From Comamonas testosteroni (GTDB lineage Bacteria > Pseudomonadota > Gammaproteobacteria > Burkholderiales > Burkholderiaceae_C), in assembly GCF_030505195.1 (NCBI RefSeq), contig NZ_CP129672.1, positions 2,886,501 to 2,950,500 of the forward strand: a DNA stretch of 64,000 nt, written 5' to 3'. Positions 9,376-18,517 of this stretch are shown here, piece after piece. The notes beneath the pieces were generated by a model. The model was not told the origin of the DNA. It searched no databases and saw only the letters and a list, made by a program, of their open reading frames with translations. Both the position numbers and the translations under genes were made by a program. Positions within the stretch are counted from its first letter, which is position 1; each line of letters starts with the position of its first letter.

Positions 9376-11664
9376 CTAGATCTGTTGGAGTGCGTCAAGT
9401 ACCTCACTCTTGGAGAGCAACTCGCTCATCACCACAGGCGGCTTGCCGGGCAGGTACAGCACGTAGACGGGTACGCCGCTGCGCCCCAGCGATTGCAGTG
9501 CCCGGGTGATGGCCGGGTCCTGGCGTGTCCAGTCGGCGCGCAGCAACTGCACCTGGTGCTGTGAAAAGGCGGCGAGTACCTCTGCATTGTTCAGTGTGGT
9601 GCGCTTGTTGACCTGGCAGGTCACGCACCAGGCGGCCGTGAAGTCCACAAACACCGGTTGGCCCGAAGTCTGGGCCGACTGAACCTTGTCTGCGGACCAG
9701 GGCTGCCAGAGTTCACCGGCCTGTGCCCTGACCTGATCCACAGGTTCTGCCTTGATCAGCGGCAGGGCGTAATAGGCCACGCCAACAGCCAGCAGCAAGG
9801 CGAGCGCTCCGAGGCTCAGGCGGCTCTTGCCGCGCAGGCCCAGGGCCCAGATCAGCGCGGCCAGCACCAGCAGCAGTGCCAGCAGGGCCGCCGCTGCATC
9901 CATGCCGCCCTGATGACCCAACACCCACACCAGCCAGACCACGGTGGCAAACATGGGGAAGGCCATTGCGTGGCGGAAGGTCTGCATCCAGGGCCCGGGG
10001 CGAGGCAACCAGCTCACGACTGCGGGCACGAAGCTGGCCAGCAGATAGGGCAGGGCCATCCCCATGCCAAGCGCTGCAAACACCGTCAGCGCCTGCGCCG
10101 CTGGCATATCGATGGCAAAGCCCAGCGAGGCACCCATGAAGGGCGCTGTGCAGGGCGATGCGATAGCCACGGCCAGCACGCCTGAGAGAAAGGAGTCCAA
10201 CATCGGGTTGCGCGCCTGGGCGCTGGCAATGCTGCTGGGCAGCAGATTGCCGAACTCGAACAGTCCGGCCAGATTCAGTCCCAGCACGGTGAACAGCGCC
10301 GCCAGCAGCGACACCACCACGGGCGACTGCAGCTGGAAGCCCCAGCCCAGCTGCTGGCCCGCCGCGCGCAAGCCCAGCAGCAGTGCGCCGAGTGCCACAA
10401 AGGACAGCACCACGCCTGCGGTATATGCCAGGCCGCTCAGTTTCTGGGCATGGCGGTTCTGGCCATGACCCGAAAAGCCCAGTACCTTGATGGCCAGCAC
10501 GGGAAACACGCAGGGCATGAGGTTGAGGATCAGGCCACCGATCAAACCGCCCAGCAGTGCTGCCCAGAGGCTGCCTGCCGTGGCCGTATTGCCTGTCGTT
10601 GCGGGTTGTGAAGCGGTCTTGTTGGCCTCCAGCGCTGCGGCCAGGGCCGGAGAAACGCCTGCGAGCGCGGGGGCGCTCCAGCGGCCCTGCACGGCCAGCT
10701 CGCTGCGCCAGCCAGCGCTTTCGCCGCGCTGCAGCGCGGCAGCGCGCTCAGCGGGCGGCAGGGCCAGCACCACGGCCAGTTGCGCCGCAGTTTCGCCGCG
10801 CATATCGGACAGGGGCATGTTCTCGCCCACCCATACCTCACCGTCCCAGTACTGCTTCCAGTCCTTGCCTGACTCTGCGGCATGCTTGAAGGTGTCGGCA
10901 TTCTCGGGATAGAACTCCAGTGTCTTGCCCCTCAGGCTGGCGGGCAGTCCGGGTATGCGCAGTGTCACGCGGTCGTCGGGCAGGTTCGCGCCCTCGGCCT
11001 TGCCGGACTCAACAAGGGCCTGGCCGCTCTGGTTCAGCGTCTGGGGCTGGCCGGCCTGGGCCTGCACAAAGGCCTGGCTTTGCGAGGCGCTGCTGCCCTG
11101 AACGGGGATCTGCAGCTGGAAGTTGCCGGATTCGGGAATGCATTCCACGCGGCAGACCAGCCATTCTGCGGCCAGGCCCACATCCACCATGCCGGAGGCC
11201 GGTGCCTTGAAATCGGCCGCGACCTTGATGGGCACGGGCAGCAGCACCGTGTCTTCATAGCCATAGTTGACCAGGGGCCCCAGGCGCAGCGCATGAGGCA
11301 GCGGCCAGTCGATGGGGCCGGCCTCCAGGCCCGGGGGCAGCTGCCACTGCAGCACGGTGGGCAGGCCCGAATCGCCGGCATTCTTCCAATAGGTATGCCA
11401 TTCGGGCTGATGGGTGATCTTCAGCCCCAGCCAGAAGATCTGGCCGGCGGCAATGCCCTCGGGGGCCTGGGCCACCAGCTCGGCCTGCACGCGCGGCGTC
11501 TGTACGGTGGCGCCACCCGAAGCTGCATTCTTGAGCAGGATCTGCGCGCCGGCACCGGTGGAGAAGGCACAGACCCAGACGGTCAGCGCCAGCATCAGCC
11601 AGAGTGAAAGGTGCTGCGAGAGGCTGCGGGGTCCGGCGGTCAGGGAAGGGGCTTGAGAAGACAT
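9376..11664 (-). CDS. DsbD/ScsB-type protein-disulfide reductase
   Basis: This inner-membrane protein of about 762 residues moves electrons from cytoplasmic thioredoxin to periplasmic thiols. In order it has a signal peptide (hydrophobic core LSLWLMLALTVWVCAFSTG), a periplasmic N-terminal domain with a CRVEC cysteine pair, about eight membrane segments beginning GSLWAALLGGLIGGLILNLMP with cysteines in LMPCVFP and SPCTAPF, and a C-terminal thioredoxin-like domain with the active-site AWCVTCQVNK. The extended N-terminal domain (ILLKNAASGG... HPEWHTYWKN-like) resembles ScsB more than classical DsbD. ATG 11664 places the signal sequence close to the start; an upstream in-frame ATG exists at 11742. 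No ScsC or ScsD partner is adjacent. Confidence 0.88.
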   Translation of the reverse strand: MSSQAPSLTAGPRSLSQHLSLWLMLALTVWVCAFSTGAGAQILLKNAASGGATVQTPRVQAELVAQAPEGIAAGQIFWLGLKITHQPEWHTYWKNAGDSGLPTVLQWQLPPGLEAGPIDWPLPHALRLGPLVNYGYEDTVLLPVPIKVAADFKAPASGMVDVGLAAEWLVCRVECIPESGNFQLQIPVQGSSASQSQAFVQAQAGQPQTLNQSGQALVESGKAEGANLPDDRVTLRIPGLPASLRGKTLEFYPENADTFKHAAESGKDWKQYWDGEVWVGENMPLSDMRGETAAQLAVVLALPPAERAAALQRGESAGWRSELAVQGRWSAPALAGVSPALAAALEANKTASQPATTGNTATAGSLWAALLGGLIGGLILNLMPCVFPVLAIKVLGFSGHGQNRHAQKLSGLAYTAGVVLSFVALGALLLGLRAAGQQLGWGFQLQSPVVVSLLAALFTVLGLNLAGLFEFGNLLPSSIASAQARNPMLDSFLSGVLAVAIASPCTAPFMGASLGFAIDMPAAQALTVFAALGMGMALPYLLASFVPAVVSWLPRPGPWMQTFRHAMAFPMFATVVWLVWVLGHQGGMDAAAALLALLLVLAALIWALGLRGKSRLSLGALALLLAVGVAYYALPLIKAEPVDQVRAQAGELWQPWSADKVQSAQTSGQPVFVDFTAAWCVTCQVNKRTTLNNAEVLAAFSQHQVQLLRADWTRQDPAITRALQSLGRSGVPVYVLYLPGKPPVVMSELLSKSEVLDALQQI

Positions 11665-11883
11665 GGCGGACGGTGGGAGTCGGTGGCGGTGTTTTTGGTT
11701 CCCTGCACGGGGGCGGCCGATTGGCAAAACCAATGCTTGCATAGGCGCATGGTATTGGACAGAAGGCGCGGGTGGACTCCATCATGGCCTGGCCTACAAG
11801 GCTCAAACAGCCCGCAGCCCGCAGCCCGCAGCCGGAGCCGGTCGCCGCAGTCCGTTGCCGGGCAATGACAGGAGACAAGCATT

Positions 11884-12858
11884 ATGGTGAATACTTCACG
11901 CCGCCGCTTTCTTGCCACCTCGGCTGCCTGTGCTGCCACCGCGCTGCCCTGGCATGCGGCCGCAGCGCCCGGCTATCCGGACAAGCCGGTACGGGTCATC
12001 GTGCCGTTTCCAGCCGGGGGCACCACGGACGTGGTGGCGAGGCTGGCCATGCAAAAGCTCGGCGAAATCACGGGCCAGTCCTTTGTGGTCGACAACAAGG
12101 GCGGCGCCAACGGTGTCATTGGCTCCGAGCTGGCGGCCCGCGCCGCGCCCGATGGCTACACGCTGCTGATGAACACGGCAGGAGCGCAGACCCTGAGTCC
12201 CGTGCTCTACAAGACCAGCTACGAGGCGCTGGCCAGCTTCGAGCCCATCAGTCATCTGTGCGATGTGGGCTTTGTGGTGATTGCGCGCAAGGACCTGCCT
12301 GTCAGCAGCATGCCGGAGCTGATCGCCATGGCGAGGCAGGGCCGACCGCTGAGCGCCTCCTCGGGCAGCAGCATGATTTCGCTGATCACCGAGCAGTTCA
12401 AGAAGGTGGTCGAGGTGCCCGGCATCGTCAATGCCCAGTACAAGGGCACGGGCGCGCAGATGCAGGCCGTGGTGGCGGGCGAGGTGGACTTCTCGTTCGA
12501 CTCCTTCACCTCGGCGGAAATGATTCGCGCGGGCAAGGTCAAGGCCCTGGCCGTGCTGCTGCCTCAGCGTGCACCGGCCTTGGCGCAGGTGCCCACGCTG
12601 CGCGAGCTGGGCATAGGGGGCATGGATTTCAGTTCCTGGTCGGGCCTGCTGGCGCCCAAGGGCACACCGCAGGAGGTCGTGGGCTATCTGGCCCAGCAGA
12701 TGGACAAGATCATGCAGATGCCCGATGTGACGGCCAGGCTCGCCGGCTACAACTATCTGCCGCGGCGCAGTACGCCCGAGGAGTTCGGACGGCTCATCGC
12801 CGCCGACCACGAGCGCTGGAAGCGCGTCGTCAAGGAAACGGGCATCACCCTGGGTTAG
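11884..12858 (+). CDS. Bug-family (TctC) tripartite tricarboxylate transporter receptor
   Basis: The 324-residue product is a periplasmic solute-binding protein of the Bug/TctC family, which is strongly expanded in Burkholderiales. The N-terminus has a twin-arginine-like RRRFLATSAA signal and a cleavage region near HAAAAP. Family motifs follow: YPDKPVRVIVPFPAGGTTDV, then KGGANGVIGSELAARAAPDG. No TctA or TctB membrane genes adjoin it, so it is an orphan receptor whose ligand (often a carboxylate or aromatic acid) cannot be assigned. It is divergent from the DsbD-like gene. Its last 14 bases overlap the 3' end of the convergent MATE gene. Confidence 0.92.
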   Translation: MVNTSRRRFLATSAACAATALPWHAAAAPGYPDKPVRVIVPFPAGGTTDVVARLAMQKLGEITGQSFVVDNKGGANGVIGSELAARAAPDGYTLLMNTAGAQTLSPVLYKTSYEALASFEPISHLCDVGFVVIARKDLPVSSMPELIAMARQGRPLSASSGSSMISLITEQFKKVVEVPGIVNAQYKGTGAQMQAVVAGEVDFSFDSFTSAEMIRAGKVKALAVLLPQRAPALAQVPTLRELGIGGMDFSSWSGLLAPKGTPQEVVGYLAQQMDKIMQMPDVTARLAGYNYLPRRSTPEEFGRLIAADHERWKRVVKETGITLG

Positions 12859-14521
12859 CGTCGCGCGGTGGCGCACCCGTACCCGTACCCGCATCCGTGG
12901 CCAGGGTGGCCACGGTACTGGGCGGCTGGCCGCCCACCTCGGCCGGGATGGCGATGCGCTCGCAGGGGGCGGCCCGGGCCATCAGCGCATCGCTGTCCAC
13001 GGGGGCCTGTGCTTCGAACTCCTCGCTCGCCTGGGCCTGCGTCGGCACCTCCATCCCTGCGGGCTGCGCCGGGGACTGGGCTGCAGCCGGCAGCATGTGC
13101 GCCTTGCGCCAGTTGCCCCAGCGGTAATGGGCCAGCATCATCAGCATGGAGCAGACGGAGCTGATGGGAAAGCTCCACCAGATGGCATCCACGCCCATCA
13201 CGGGTTGCAGCCAGCGTGCCACGGGAACGCGTATGCCCCACATGGCAATGGCCAGAATGAGCACCGGCGCCATGACCGCCCCCGTGGAACGCACCACGCC
13301 GGCCAGCACAAACGTCACGCCGAAGAAGAGGAAGGAGCCGATGGCGATGTGGTTGAGGTGGCGGGCCACCTCCAGCGAGGGGCTGCCTCCGGGCAGAAAC
13401 CAGCCCAGCACATGGCGGTCCAGCAGCACGATGAGGGCGATCAGGCTGCCGGTCAGCGCAAGATTGCCCAGCATGCCGGCATGGGCCGTGGCGCTGACAC
13501 GCTTCCAGAGGCCCGCGCCCACGTTCTGCGCCGCCATGGACGAACAGGCTGCGCCCATGGCCATGGCCGGCATCTGCACATAGGTCCACAGTTGCAGCGC
13601 GGCGCTATAGGCGGATGCCGTCTGCACGCCGTGTTCGTTGACCATGGAGATCATGGCGATCATGGCCAGCGAGATCATCACGATCTGCACGCCCATGGGC
13701 AGGCCCTTGACCACCAGAGTGCGCACAATCGTCAGATCGGGCTTGAACAGCCCCAACTGCCGGCGACCTATCCATAGCGGGTGGCGGCGCAGACGCAGCC
13801 AGCCCAGCAGGGCTGTAAAGCTCACGGCATTGGCAATCAGCGTGGCGACCGCCGAGCCCTGGATGCCCATGCGCGGCACGGGCCCCCAGCCAAAGATCAG
13901 CACAGGGTTGAGCGCCATGTCCAGTGCCACGACGACGAGCAGAAACCAGAACGGCGTTCGGGTGTCTCCCGCGCCGCGCAGGGCCGCCGTCACAAAGCTG
14001 AACATGAACAGCAGCGGAATGGCCAGAAAGATGACCTTGAGATAGGCCTCGGCCAGCGGCAGCGCCGCCTCGGGGGTGCTCATCCACTGCATGAGATGGC
14101 GCGAAAGTGGCCAGCCCAGCAAGGCAATCAGCAGTGAAACAACACCAAAGAACGTTGCGCTGGTGCCAAGCACCCGCTTGGCCTGCGCGATGTTTTTCGC
14201 GCCAATGCTCTGGGCAATCAGGATATTGGTCGCCATGCTGATGCCGAACACCGCACCGATCAGCGCAAACATCACATTGTTGGCATTGGCGGTGGCCGTG
14301 AGTGCGGCCTCGCCCAGGTGACCGCCGACCCAGATGGCATTGACCGAGCCGTTGAGCGACTGCAGCACATTGCCGGCCAGAATCGGCAGGGCAAAGATCA
14401 GCAAGGTGCTGGCAATCGGGCCCTGGGTCAGGTCGCGGGTCTGGGGCTTGGAGGTGGCGGTGCGCGCACTCTGGCGCGGGGCGCTTGCGGAGGCTTCAGG
14501 CATCGGGCCATTGTGGGGCAT
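12845..14521 (-). CDS. MATE-family multidrug/cation antiporter
   Basis: The 558-residue inner-membrane exporter has about 12 transmembrane segments. Family features include LPILAGNVLQSLNGSVNAIWVG in the first helix region, FALIGAVFGISMATNILIAQSIGA, and the internal second half beginning LVVKGLPMGVQIVMISLAM. Relatives expel drugs and dyes in exchange for Na+ or H+. The protein is longer than most MATEs (about 450-480) because of an N-terminal tail of about 35 residues and a C-terminal hydrophilic tail of roughly 80 residues ending in a TDAGTGTGA repeat encoded by short tandem hexamers. The start at ATG 14521 could also be the methionine six codons later. It overlaps the convergent Bug gene by 14 bases. 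Confidence 0.9.
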   Translation of the reverse strand: MPHNGPMPEASASAPRQSARTATSKPQTRDLTQGPIASTLLIFALPILAGNVLQSLNGSVNAIWVGGHLGEAALTATANANNVMFALIGAVFGISMATNILIAQSIGAKNIAQAKRVLGTSATFFGVVSLLIALLGWPLSRHLMQWMSTPEAALPLAEAYLKVIFLAIPLLFMFSFVTAALRGAGDTRTPFWFLLVVVALDMALNPVLIFGWGPVPRMGIQGSAVATLIANAVSFTALLGWLRLRRHPLWIGRRQLGLFKPDLTIVRTLVVKGLPMGVQIVMISLAMIAMISMVNEHGVQTASAYSAALQLWTYVQMPAMAMGAACSSMAAQNVGAGLWKRVSATAHAGMLGNLALTGSLIALIVLLDRHVLGWFLPGGSPSLEVARHLNHIAIGSFLFFGVTFVLAGVVRSTGAVMAPVLILAIAMWGIRVPVARWLQPVMGVDAIWWSFPISSVCSMLMMLAHYRWGNWRKAHMLPAAAQSPAQPAGMEVPTQAQASEEFEAQAPVDSDALMARAAPCERIAIPAEVGGQPPSTVATLATDAGTGTGAPPRDANPG

Positions 14522-14599
14522 GTCGTCCGGTTGCGGATGACGGGAGGCCGGACCGAAGTCGGGAGCGAGACGTGGTTTTGTGGTGCTGGCGCAGCTACG

Positions 14600-15475
14600 A
14601 TGATGGCCATGAGCAATATCCCGACCACTCCCGCAAGCGCGCTTCCCCGCTGGCCGTCACGCTTCTGGGCCCAGGCCTCGGCCCATGACTTTGCCCTGGC
14701 CCAGAGCAATGGTCTGGCCGCCGATACCGTGGCCGTGCTGCCCGTGGCGGCGGTGGAGCAGCATGGGCCGCACCTGCCGCTGTCGGTGGATGCCAGCCTG
14801 ATCGATGGCGTCATCGATGCCGCTCTGGCGCAGTTGCCTGCCGAGCTGCCAGTGCTGTTTCTGCCGCCGCAGAACATCGGCTTTTCGGTCGAGCATACGC
14901 ACTATGCGGGCACCTTGAGCCTGCAGCCCGCCACGCTGATTGCGCTGTGGACGGAGCTGGGCACCTGCGTGGCACGCGCCGGCATCAAGAAGCTGCTGCT
15001 GCTCAACGGCCATGGCGGCCAGGTCAGCGTGATGGACATCGTTGCGCGCGAGCTGCGCATCCGGCATGGCCTGCTGGTCTACAGCGCCAGCTGGTTCGGG
15101 CTGGTGGACGACGCGGCCAACCAGCAGTTCTGCGCGCATGAGCATCGCTTCGGGGTTCACGGCGGCGAAGTGGAGACATCGATGATGCTGCACCTGGCGC
15201 CCGAGACCGTGCATATGGAGCGTGCGCAGAACTTCGCCTCCAGCTCGGAGCTGCGGGCCGGCAAATACCACTTCATCGGCAATGGCCGCAGCGCCAAGCT
15301 GGGCTGGGCCATCGAGGACTACAACCCGGTCGGAGCCGTGGGCAATTCCGCCGCCGCGACGGCCGAGCGAGGCGCGGCCATGGTGCGTTCATCGGCGCAG
15401 GGCCTGGTCAGGTTGCTGTGCGAGATTCATGACCTGCCACTGAGCACGGTGGGGAATCAGCCGCAGCCGCTTTGA
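14600..15475 (+). CDS. Creatininase-family metal-dependent amidohydrolase
   Basis: The product of about 291 residues has the creatininase fold motifs: VLPVAAVEQHGPHLPLSVD (metal-binding Glu and His), GFSVEHTHYAGTLSL, LLLLNGHGGQVSV (metal-binding His) and HGGEVETSMML (active-site Glu). Family members open cyclic amides such as creatinine or act in cofactor pathways (mycofactocin, FAPy hydrolysis). Which reaction applies is not visible here. Three in-frame ATGs (14600, 14603, 14609) lie together and none has a strong ribosome site, so the start is uncertain by three codons. It is divergent from the MATE gene with a gap of only 78 bases. A family 2 inverted repeat follows directly. Confidence 0.88.
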   Translation: MMAMSNIPTTPASALPRWPSRFWAQASAHDFALAQSNGLAADTVAVLPVAAVEQHGPHLPLSVDASLIDGVIDAALAQLPAELPVLFLPPQNIGFSVEHTHYAGTLSLQPATLIALWTELGTCVARAGIKKLLLLNGHGGQVSVMDIVARELRIRHGLLVYSASWFGLVDDAANQQFCAHEHRFGVHGGEVETSMMLHLAPETVHMERAQNFASSSELRAGKYHFIGNGRSAKLGWAIEDYNPVGAVGNSAAATAERGAAMVRSSAQGLVRLLCEIHDLPLSTVGNQPQPL

Positions 15476-15479
15476 ATTC

Positions 15480-15563
15480 AGGAGCTTATTGCGCAATGGC
15501 AATATGCATTTGAGATACATTTTGTATTGAAAATCAATGCTATCAAGCGATATAAGCTACTTT
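15480..15563. repeat. Family 2 AT-rich inverted repeat
   Basis: The left arm is AGGAGCTTATTGCGC at 15480-15494. The right arm TATCAAGCGATATAAGCTA at 15541-15559 reads on the minus strand as TAGCTTATATCGCTTGATA. The loop between is AT-rich. It lies 5 bases after the creatininase stop. Related arms occur at 21588, 36723-36804 and 59934-59972. Confidence 0.6.
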
Positions 15564-15645
15564 AAAGATAGCAAAAAACAGAAAAGCCCTGAAAGGCCAC
15601 TGCAAAAATCTGTTTCATCGCGAGCCTCGCTCAACGCAAGCCGCC

Positions 15646-16107
15646 AAAAACTGGCGTGCTCCATGCGCGTGACAGCGAGCAAGACCTGGGCGGCCCTCGC
15701 CGCCGCGCCGCGAGGCTGTCGTCCCCTTCCAGTGCGAAGCACCAGAGAGGGGGAAGGCGCGCCAGCGCCATAGATCTGCTCGCAGACACCGTAGTGCAGC
15801 AGCCGCAGCCTCTGTCAACGCCCTGAAAAACTGGCGCGGTCCGCAAAGAGACAGCGAGCAAGCGCCGCCGCGCAGCGAGGCTGTCGTCCCCTTCCGGTGC
15901 GAAGCACCAGAGAGGGGGAAGGCGCGCCAGCGCCATAGATCTGCTCGCAGACACCGTAGGGCAGCGGCCGCAGCCTCTGTCAACGCTCCGAAAAACTGGC
16001 GCGGTCCGCAAAGAGACAGCGAGCAAGCGCCGCCGCGCAGCGAGGCTGTCGTCCCCTTCCGGTGCGAAGCACCAGAGAGGGGGAAGGCGCGCCAGCGCCA
16101 CAGGGGG
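15646..16107 (-). repeat. Three tandem copies of the family 1 repeat (165-bp period)
   Basis: Copies begin at 15646, 15826 and 15991, each with AAAAACTGGCG. The second and third are exactly 165 bases apart and nearly identical; the first is 180 bases with several differences. Each carries the family 1 core (GTCGTCCCC, then AGAGAGGGGGAAGGCGC on plus). The third copy is cut at the point where the Bug gene stop codon begins. Because 165 is a multiple of three, frames stay open through the array and yield a spurious 55-residue repeat peptide. Confidence 0.9.
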
Positions 16108-16110
16108 AGA

Positions 16111-17097
16111 TTACTGTTTAGCAATCTTGGCTGTGGTGATGACATCGCCCCAGCGCTTGATTTCCGACTGCAGCAGCTTGGCGGTCTGCTCGGGCGTGCT
16201 GGCCTGGGCCTGCACATTCAGTTCGCGCAGCTTCTTGGCGACCTCGGGGTTGTTGATGGCGGCGTTGATTTCCTTGTTCAGACGCGCGATCACGGGGGCG
16301 GGGGTCTTGGAGGGCGCAGCCAGCGCATTCCAGGACGAGGCCACAAAGCCCTTGACGCCGGATTCCTGGGCCGTGGGCACATTGGGCAGCAGCGGCGAGC
16401 GCTTCTCTCCCGTCACCGCGAGCAGGTTCACGGCCTTGGAGTTGATCTGGCCCATGATGGGCGTGAGAATTTCCACGGCCGCATCGATCTGCTTGCCGCG
16501 CAGCGCGGTCACCACGGCGGGGGTGCCGTTGAAGGGCACGATCTGGGCATCGATGCCGGCCGTGGTCTTGAACAGCTCGGCCGCCAGATGCTGGGTGCTG
16601 CCCACGTTGATGCTGCCCAGATTCAGCTTGCCGGGATTGGCCTTGGCATAGCTGACCAGCTCGCCCAGATTCTTGAAGGGCGACTTGGCATCGGTGATGA
16701 CGCCAATGTCGAAGTAGCCCAGCGTGGAGATGGGCGTCAGGTCCTTGACCATGTCGAAGGGCAGGTTGTTGAACAGGTTCACCGTGACGGCGCTGCCGTT
16801 GGACATGAGAAACAAGGTATGTCCGTCAGGCGCAGCCTTGGCCACGGTATCGGCCGCCACAATACCGCCCGCGCTGGGCTTGTTGTCGATGACCACGGGC
16901 TGGCCGAGCTGGGTGGACAGCTGCTGGGCCACCACACGGGCCGTCACATCGGCCACGCCGCCGGCACCGAAGGGCACGACGATGCGGATAGGACGGTTGG
17001 ACAGGCCTTCGGCCTGGGCGGTGGCGGCAAATCCGCTCAGCAGGGCAGCCCCCGCTGCGGCGCTGATCAGAGATTGGGTAAAACTGCGGCGTTTCAT
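16111..17097 (-). CDS. Bug-family (TctC) periplasmic solute receptor
   Basis: This is the second orphan Bug receptor of the window, 328 residues. It has a Sec-type signal peptide (MKRRSFTQSLISAAAGAALL, cleavage near AQAEG) and the family hallmarks RIVVPFGAGGVADVTARVVA, KPSAGGIVAADTVAKAAPDG and a C-terminal PVIARLNKEINAAINNPEVA helix. It differs clearly from the receptor at 11884 and is not a recent duplicate. No TctAB permease genes are nearby. ATG 17097 is chosen over a longer frame because it starts the signal peptide. The three-copy tandem repeat array ends immediately after its stop codon. A lone DnaA-box consensus (TTATCCACA, 17121-17129) lies just upstream of the start. Confidence 0.92.
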   Translation of the reverse strand: MKRRSFTQSLISAAAGAALLSGFAATAQAEGLSNRPIRIVVPFGAGGVADVTARVVAQQLSTQLGQPVVIDNKPSAGGIVAADTVAKAAPDGHTLFLMSNGSAVTVNLFNNLPFDMVKDLTPISTLGYFDIGVITDAKSPFKNLGELVSYAKANPGKLNLGSINVGSTQHLAAELFKTTAGIDAQIVPFNGTPAVVTALRGKQIDAAVEILTPIMGQINSKAVNLLAVTGEKRSPLLPNVPTAQESGVKGFVASSWNALAAPSKTPAPVIARLNKEINAAINNPEVAKKLRELNVQAQASTPEQTAKLLQSEIKRWGDVITTAKIAKQ

Positions 17098-17198
17098 GCT
17101 TGTCCTTCTGTCTGAAACTTTTATCCACAGAGTGTGCCGCTGAACGCCCCCTGGAGGCAGCAGCAAAGCGTTCTGTCTGCTATGCCGCACAGGTATGG

Positions 17199-17648
17199 CT
17201 AGTTACCGCTTGCTTGCAGGGCGGCCAGCCCCCAGTGATGCATGGCCTCGCGGAGTATCAGCAGGGCGGCTGCATGTTCGGCGGTCTGCGGCAACTGCGG
17301 GTCGGCATGGCCGGACTGCTGGGCCTGGCGCGCCAGCAACTCGAACAGGTTCTCGATCGCATCGCGCGAAGCCTGCGTGGCTTGCGGGTCGGCCGTGGCA
17401 CTGTGGATCAACTGCCTCAGCAGCGGGTCTGCCGTTTGCAGCACGCGGGCACCTGCAGGCAGCCAGCGCCCGGCCGGTATGATGGCATCTTCCACATCGG
17501 CAATCGCGTTTTCCAGCGTCAGCGCATTGGGCATGTGCTGGCCAAATGCCTTGACCAGGGTGGCAAGGCCTATGGGTAGCCGATGTTGCTGCGAGCCGAT
17601 GTCGAGTGTCAGCGCCGTATCGCCAAGGGTGAGAAAGATGGAGTCCAT
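17199..17648 (-). CDS. Conserved-looking hypothetical protein, predicted soluble
   Basis: The 149-residue, mostly helical, acidic protein starts MDSIFLTLGDTALTLDIG and has no signal peptide, membrane segment or motif that I recognise. Codon use and GC at third positions match the neighbours, which supports a real gene. Helices rich in Ala, Gln and Leu (about 75-140) suggest a helical bundle. It sits between a Bug receptor and the histidine phosphatase in the same orientation, 48 bases after the latter, so co-transcription with the phosphatase is plausible. No function can be given. Confidence 0.65.
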   Translation of the reverse strand: MDSIFLTLGDTALTLDIGSQQHRLPIGLATLVKAFGQHMPNALTLENAIADVEDAIIPAGRWLPAGARVLQTADPLLRQLIHSATADPQATQASRDAIENLFELLARQAQQSGHADPQLPQTAEHAAALLILREAMHHWGLAALQASGN

Positions 17649-17696
17649 GCCGGCTTTGTAGCACTTTGCGTTGGCCGGCTCCAGGCCTGAGGGGGG

Positions 17697-18374
17697 TCAG
17701 GCGCTGGTGATCCAGCTTCTGTATTCGGCGCTATCGAGATGGTTGAGCGTGTTGAAGCTTTGCAGCATCAGGCGCTTGGGGCTGATGCTGAACTCGGTCA
17801 CGGCAATGTTGCGCAGTCGCATATTGAGGGCAATGGTCACCTCGGGCGCGGTGCCAAGCACCTGGCCCACGGCAGCAGAGATGGGGCCGCCGCTGCTGAC
17901 CAGCAGCACGTTCTGGCCGCTGTGCTGGTGGCGTATCTCCTCGAGTACCTGGTGCACGCCGTCCGCAAAGCCGTTCCAGTCGGGCATGCCCTGCGGGCTG
18001 ATGGTGCCCCCCATCCATTGCGCCAGGGCGTCGCACAGCAGGCGGAAATGATGGCGGTACAGCTCGGGCGTATCGGGCCTTGGCAAGGGGGCCGGGTGGA
18101 TGGCGCGCAGCAGGGCTTCGCTGTCGTACTCGTTGAGTCCGGGGCGGCTTCGTGCCTCGACGCTGGAAGCGCTGCCCAGGCCCTGGACGATGCCGGCCAG
18201 CGTCTGCTGATGGCGCTTGAGCGTGCCCGCATAGACGGCGTCGAACTTCAGACCTCGCTCACGCCAGTATTCACCCAGACGAACGGCCTGTTCCTGGCCG
18301 CGTGAGCTGAGCTGGTCGTAATCATCCGCGCCAAACGAGGCCTGGCCATGGCGCACAAGGTAGAGGTTTCCCAT
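17697..18374 (-). CDS. Histidine phosphatase family protein (phosphoglycerate-mutase-like)
   Basis: The 225-residue cytoplasmic protein opens with the catalytic LVRHGQASFG motif (Arg8, His9, Gly10), where the histidine is phosphorylated during catalysis. The second half carries LVSSGGPISAAVGQVLG, the usual place of the second catalytic histidine motif (SHGG-like); here the histidine position is replaced by serine (VSSGGP), which is common in this subgroup but lowers certainty about activity. Relatives dephosphorylate sugar phosphates, small metabolites or phosphoproteins; no substrate is inferable. It is divergent from the iron transporter operon. Confidence 0.85.
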   Translation of the reverse strand: MGNLYLVRHGQASFGADDYDQLSSRGQEQAVRLGEYWRERGLKFDAVYAGTLKRHQQTLAGIVQGLGSASSVEARSRPGLNEYDSEALLRAIHPAPLPRPDTPELYRHHFRLLCDALAQWMGGTISPQGMPDWNGFADGVHQVLEEIRHQHSGQNVLLVSSGGPISAAVGQVLGTAPEVTIALNMRLRNIAVTEFSISPKRLMLQSFNTLNHLDSAEYRSWITSA

Positions 18375-18517
18375 GGCGCGGATGTTGGCCCTTGGCTGCT
18401 TGCGGCGCTGTCATGCCTGCGACCAGGTGGCGCTTGGGTGACAGCGGACTGGTTCGCATTTCCGTATCCCGCATCGGGATTGAGGCGCGGGCATGGCCTG
18501 GCGCTCGGTTAAGATAG

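Noticed and set aside
15646..16107. Possible CRISPR array
   Set aside because: The repeats are 165 bases and near-identical along their full length with no unique spacers, and no cas genes are present.
15615..16217. Minus-strand frame coding a 55-residue repeat peptide three times
   Set aside because: It arises because the DNA repeat period (165) is divisible by three. The frame lacks a ribosome site and reads through non-coding family 1 elements into the antisense frame of the Bug gene.
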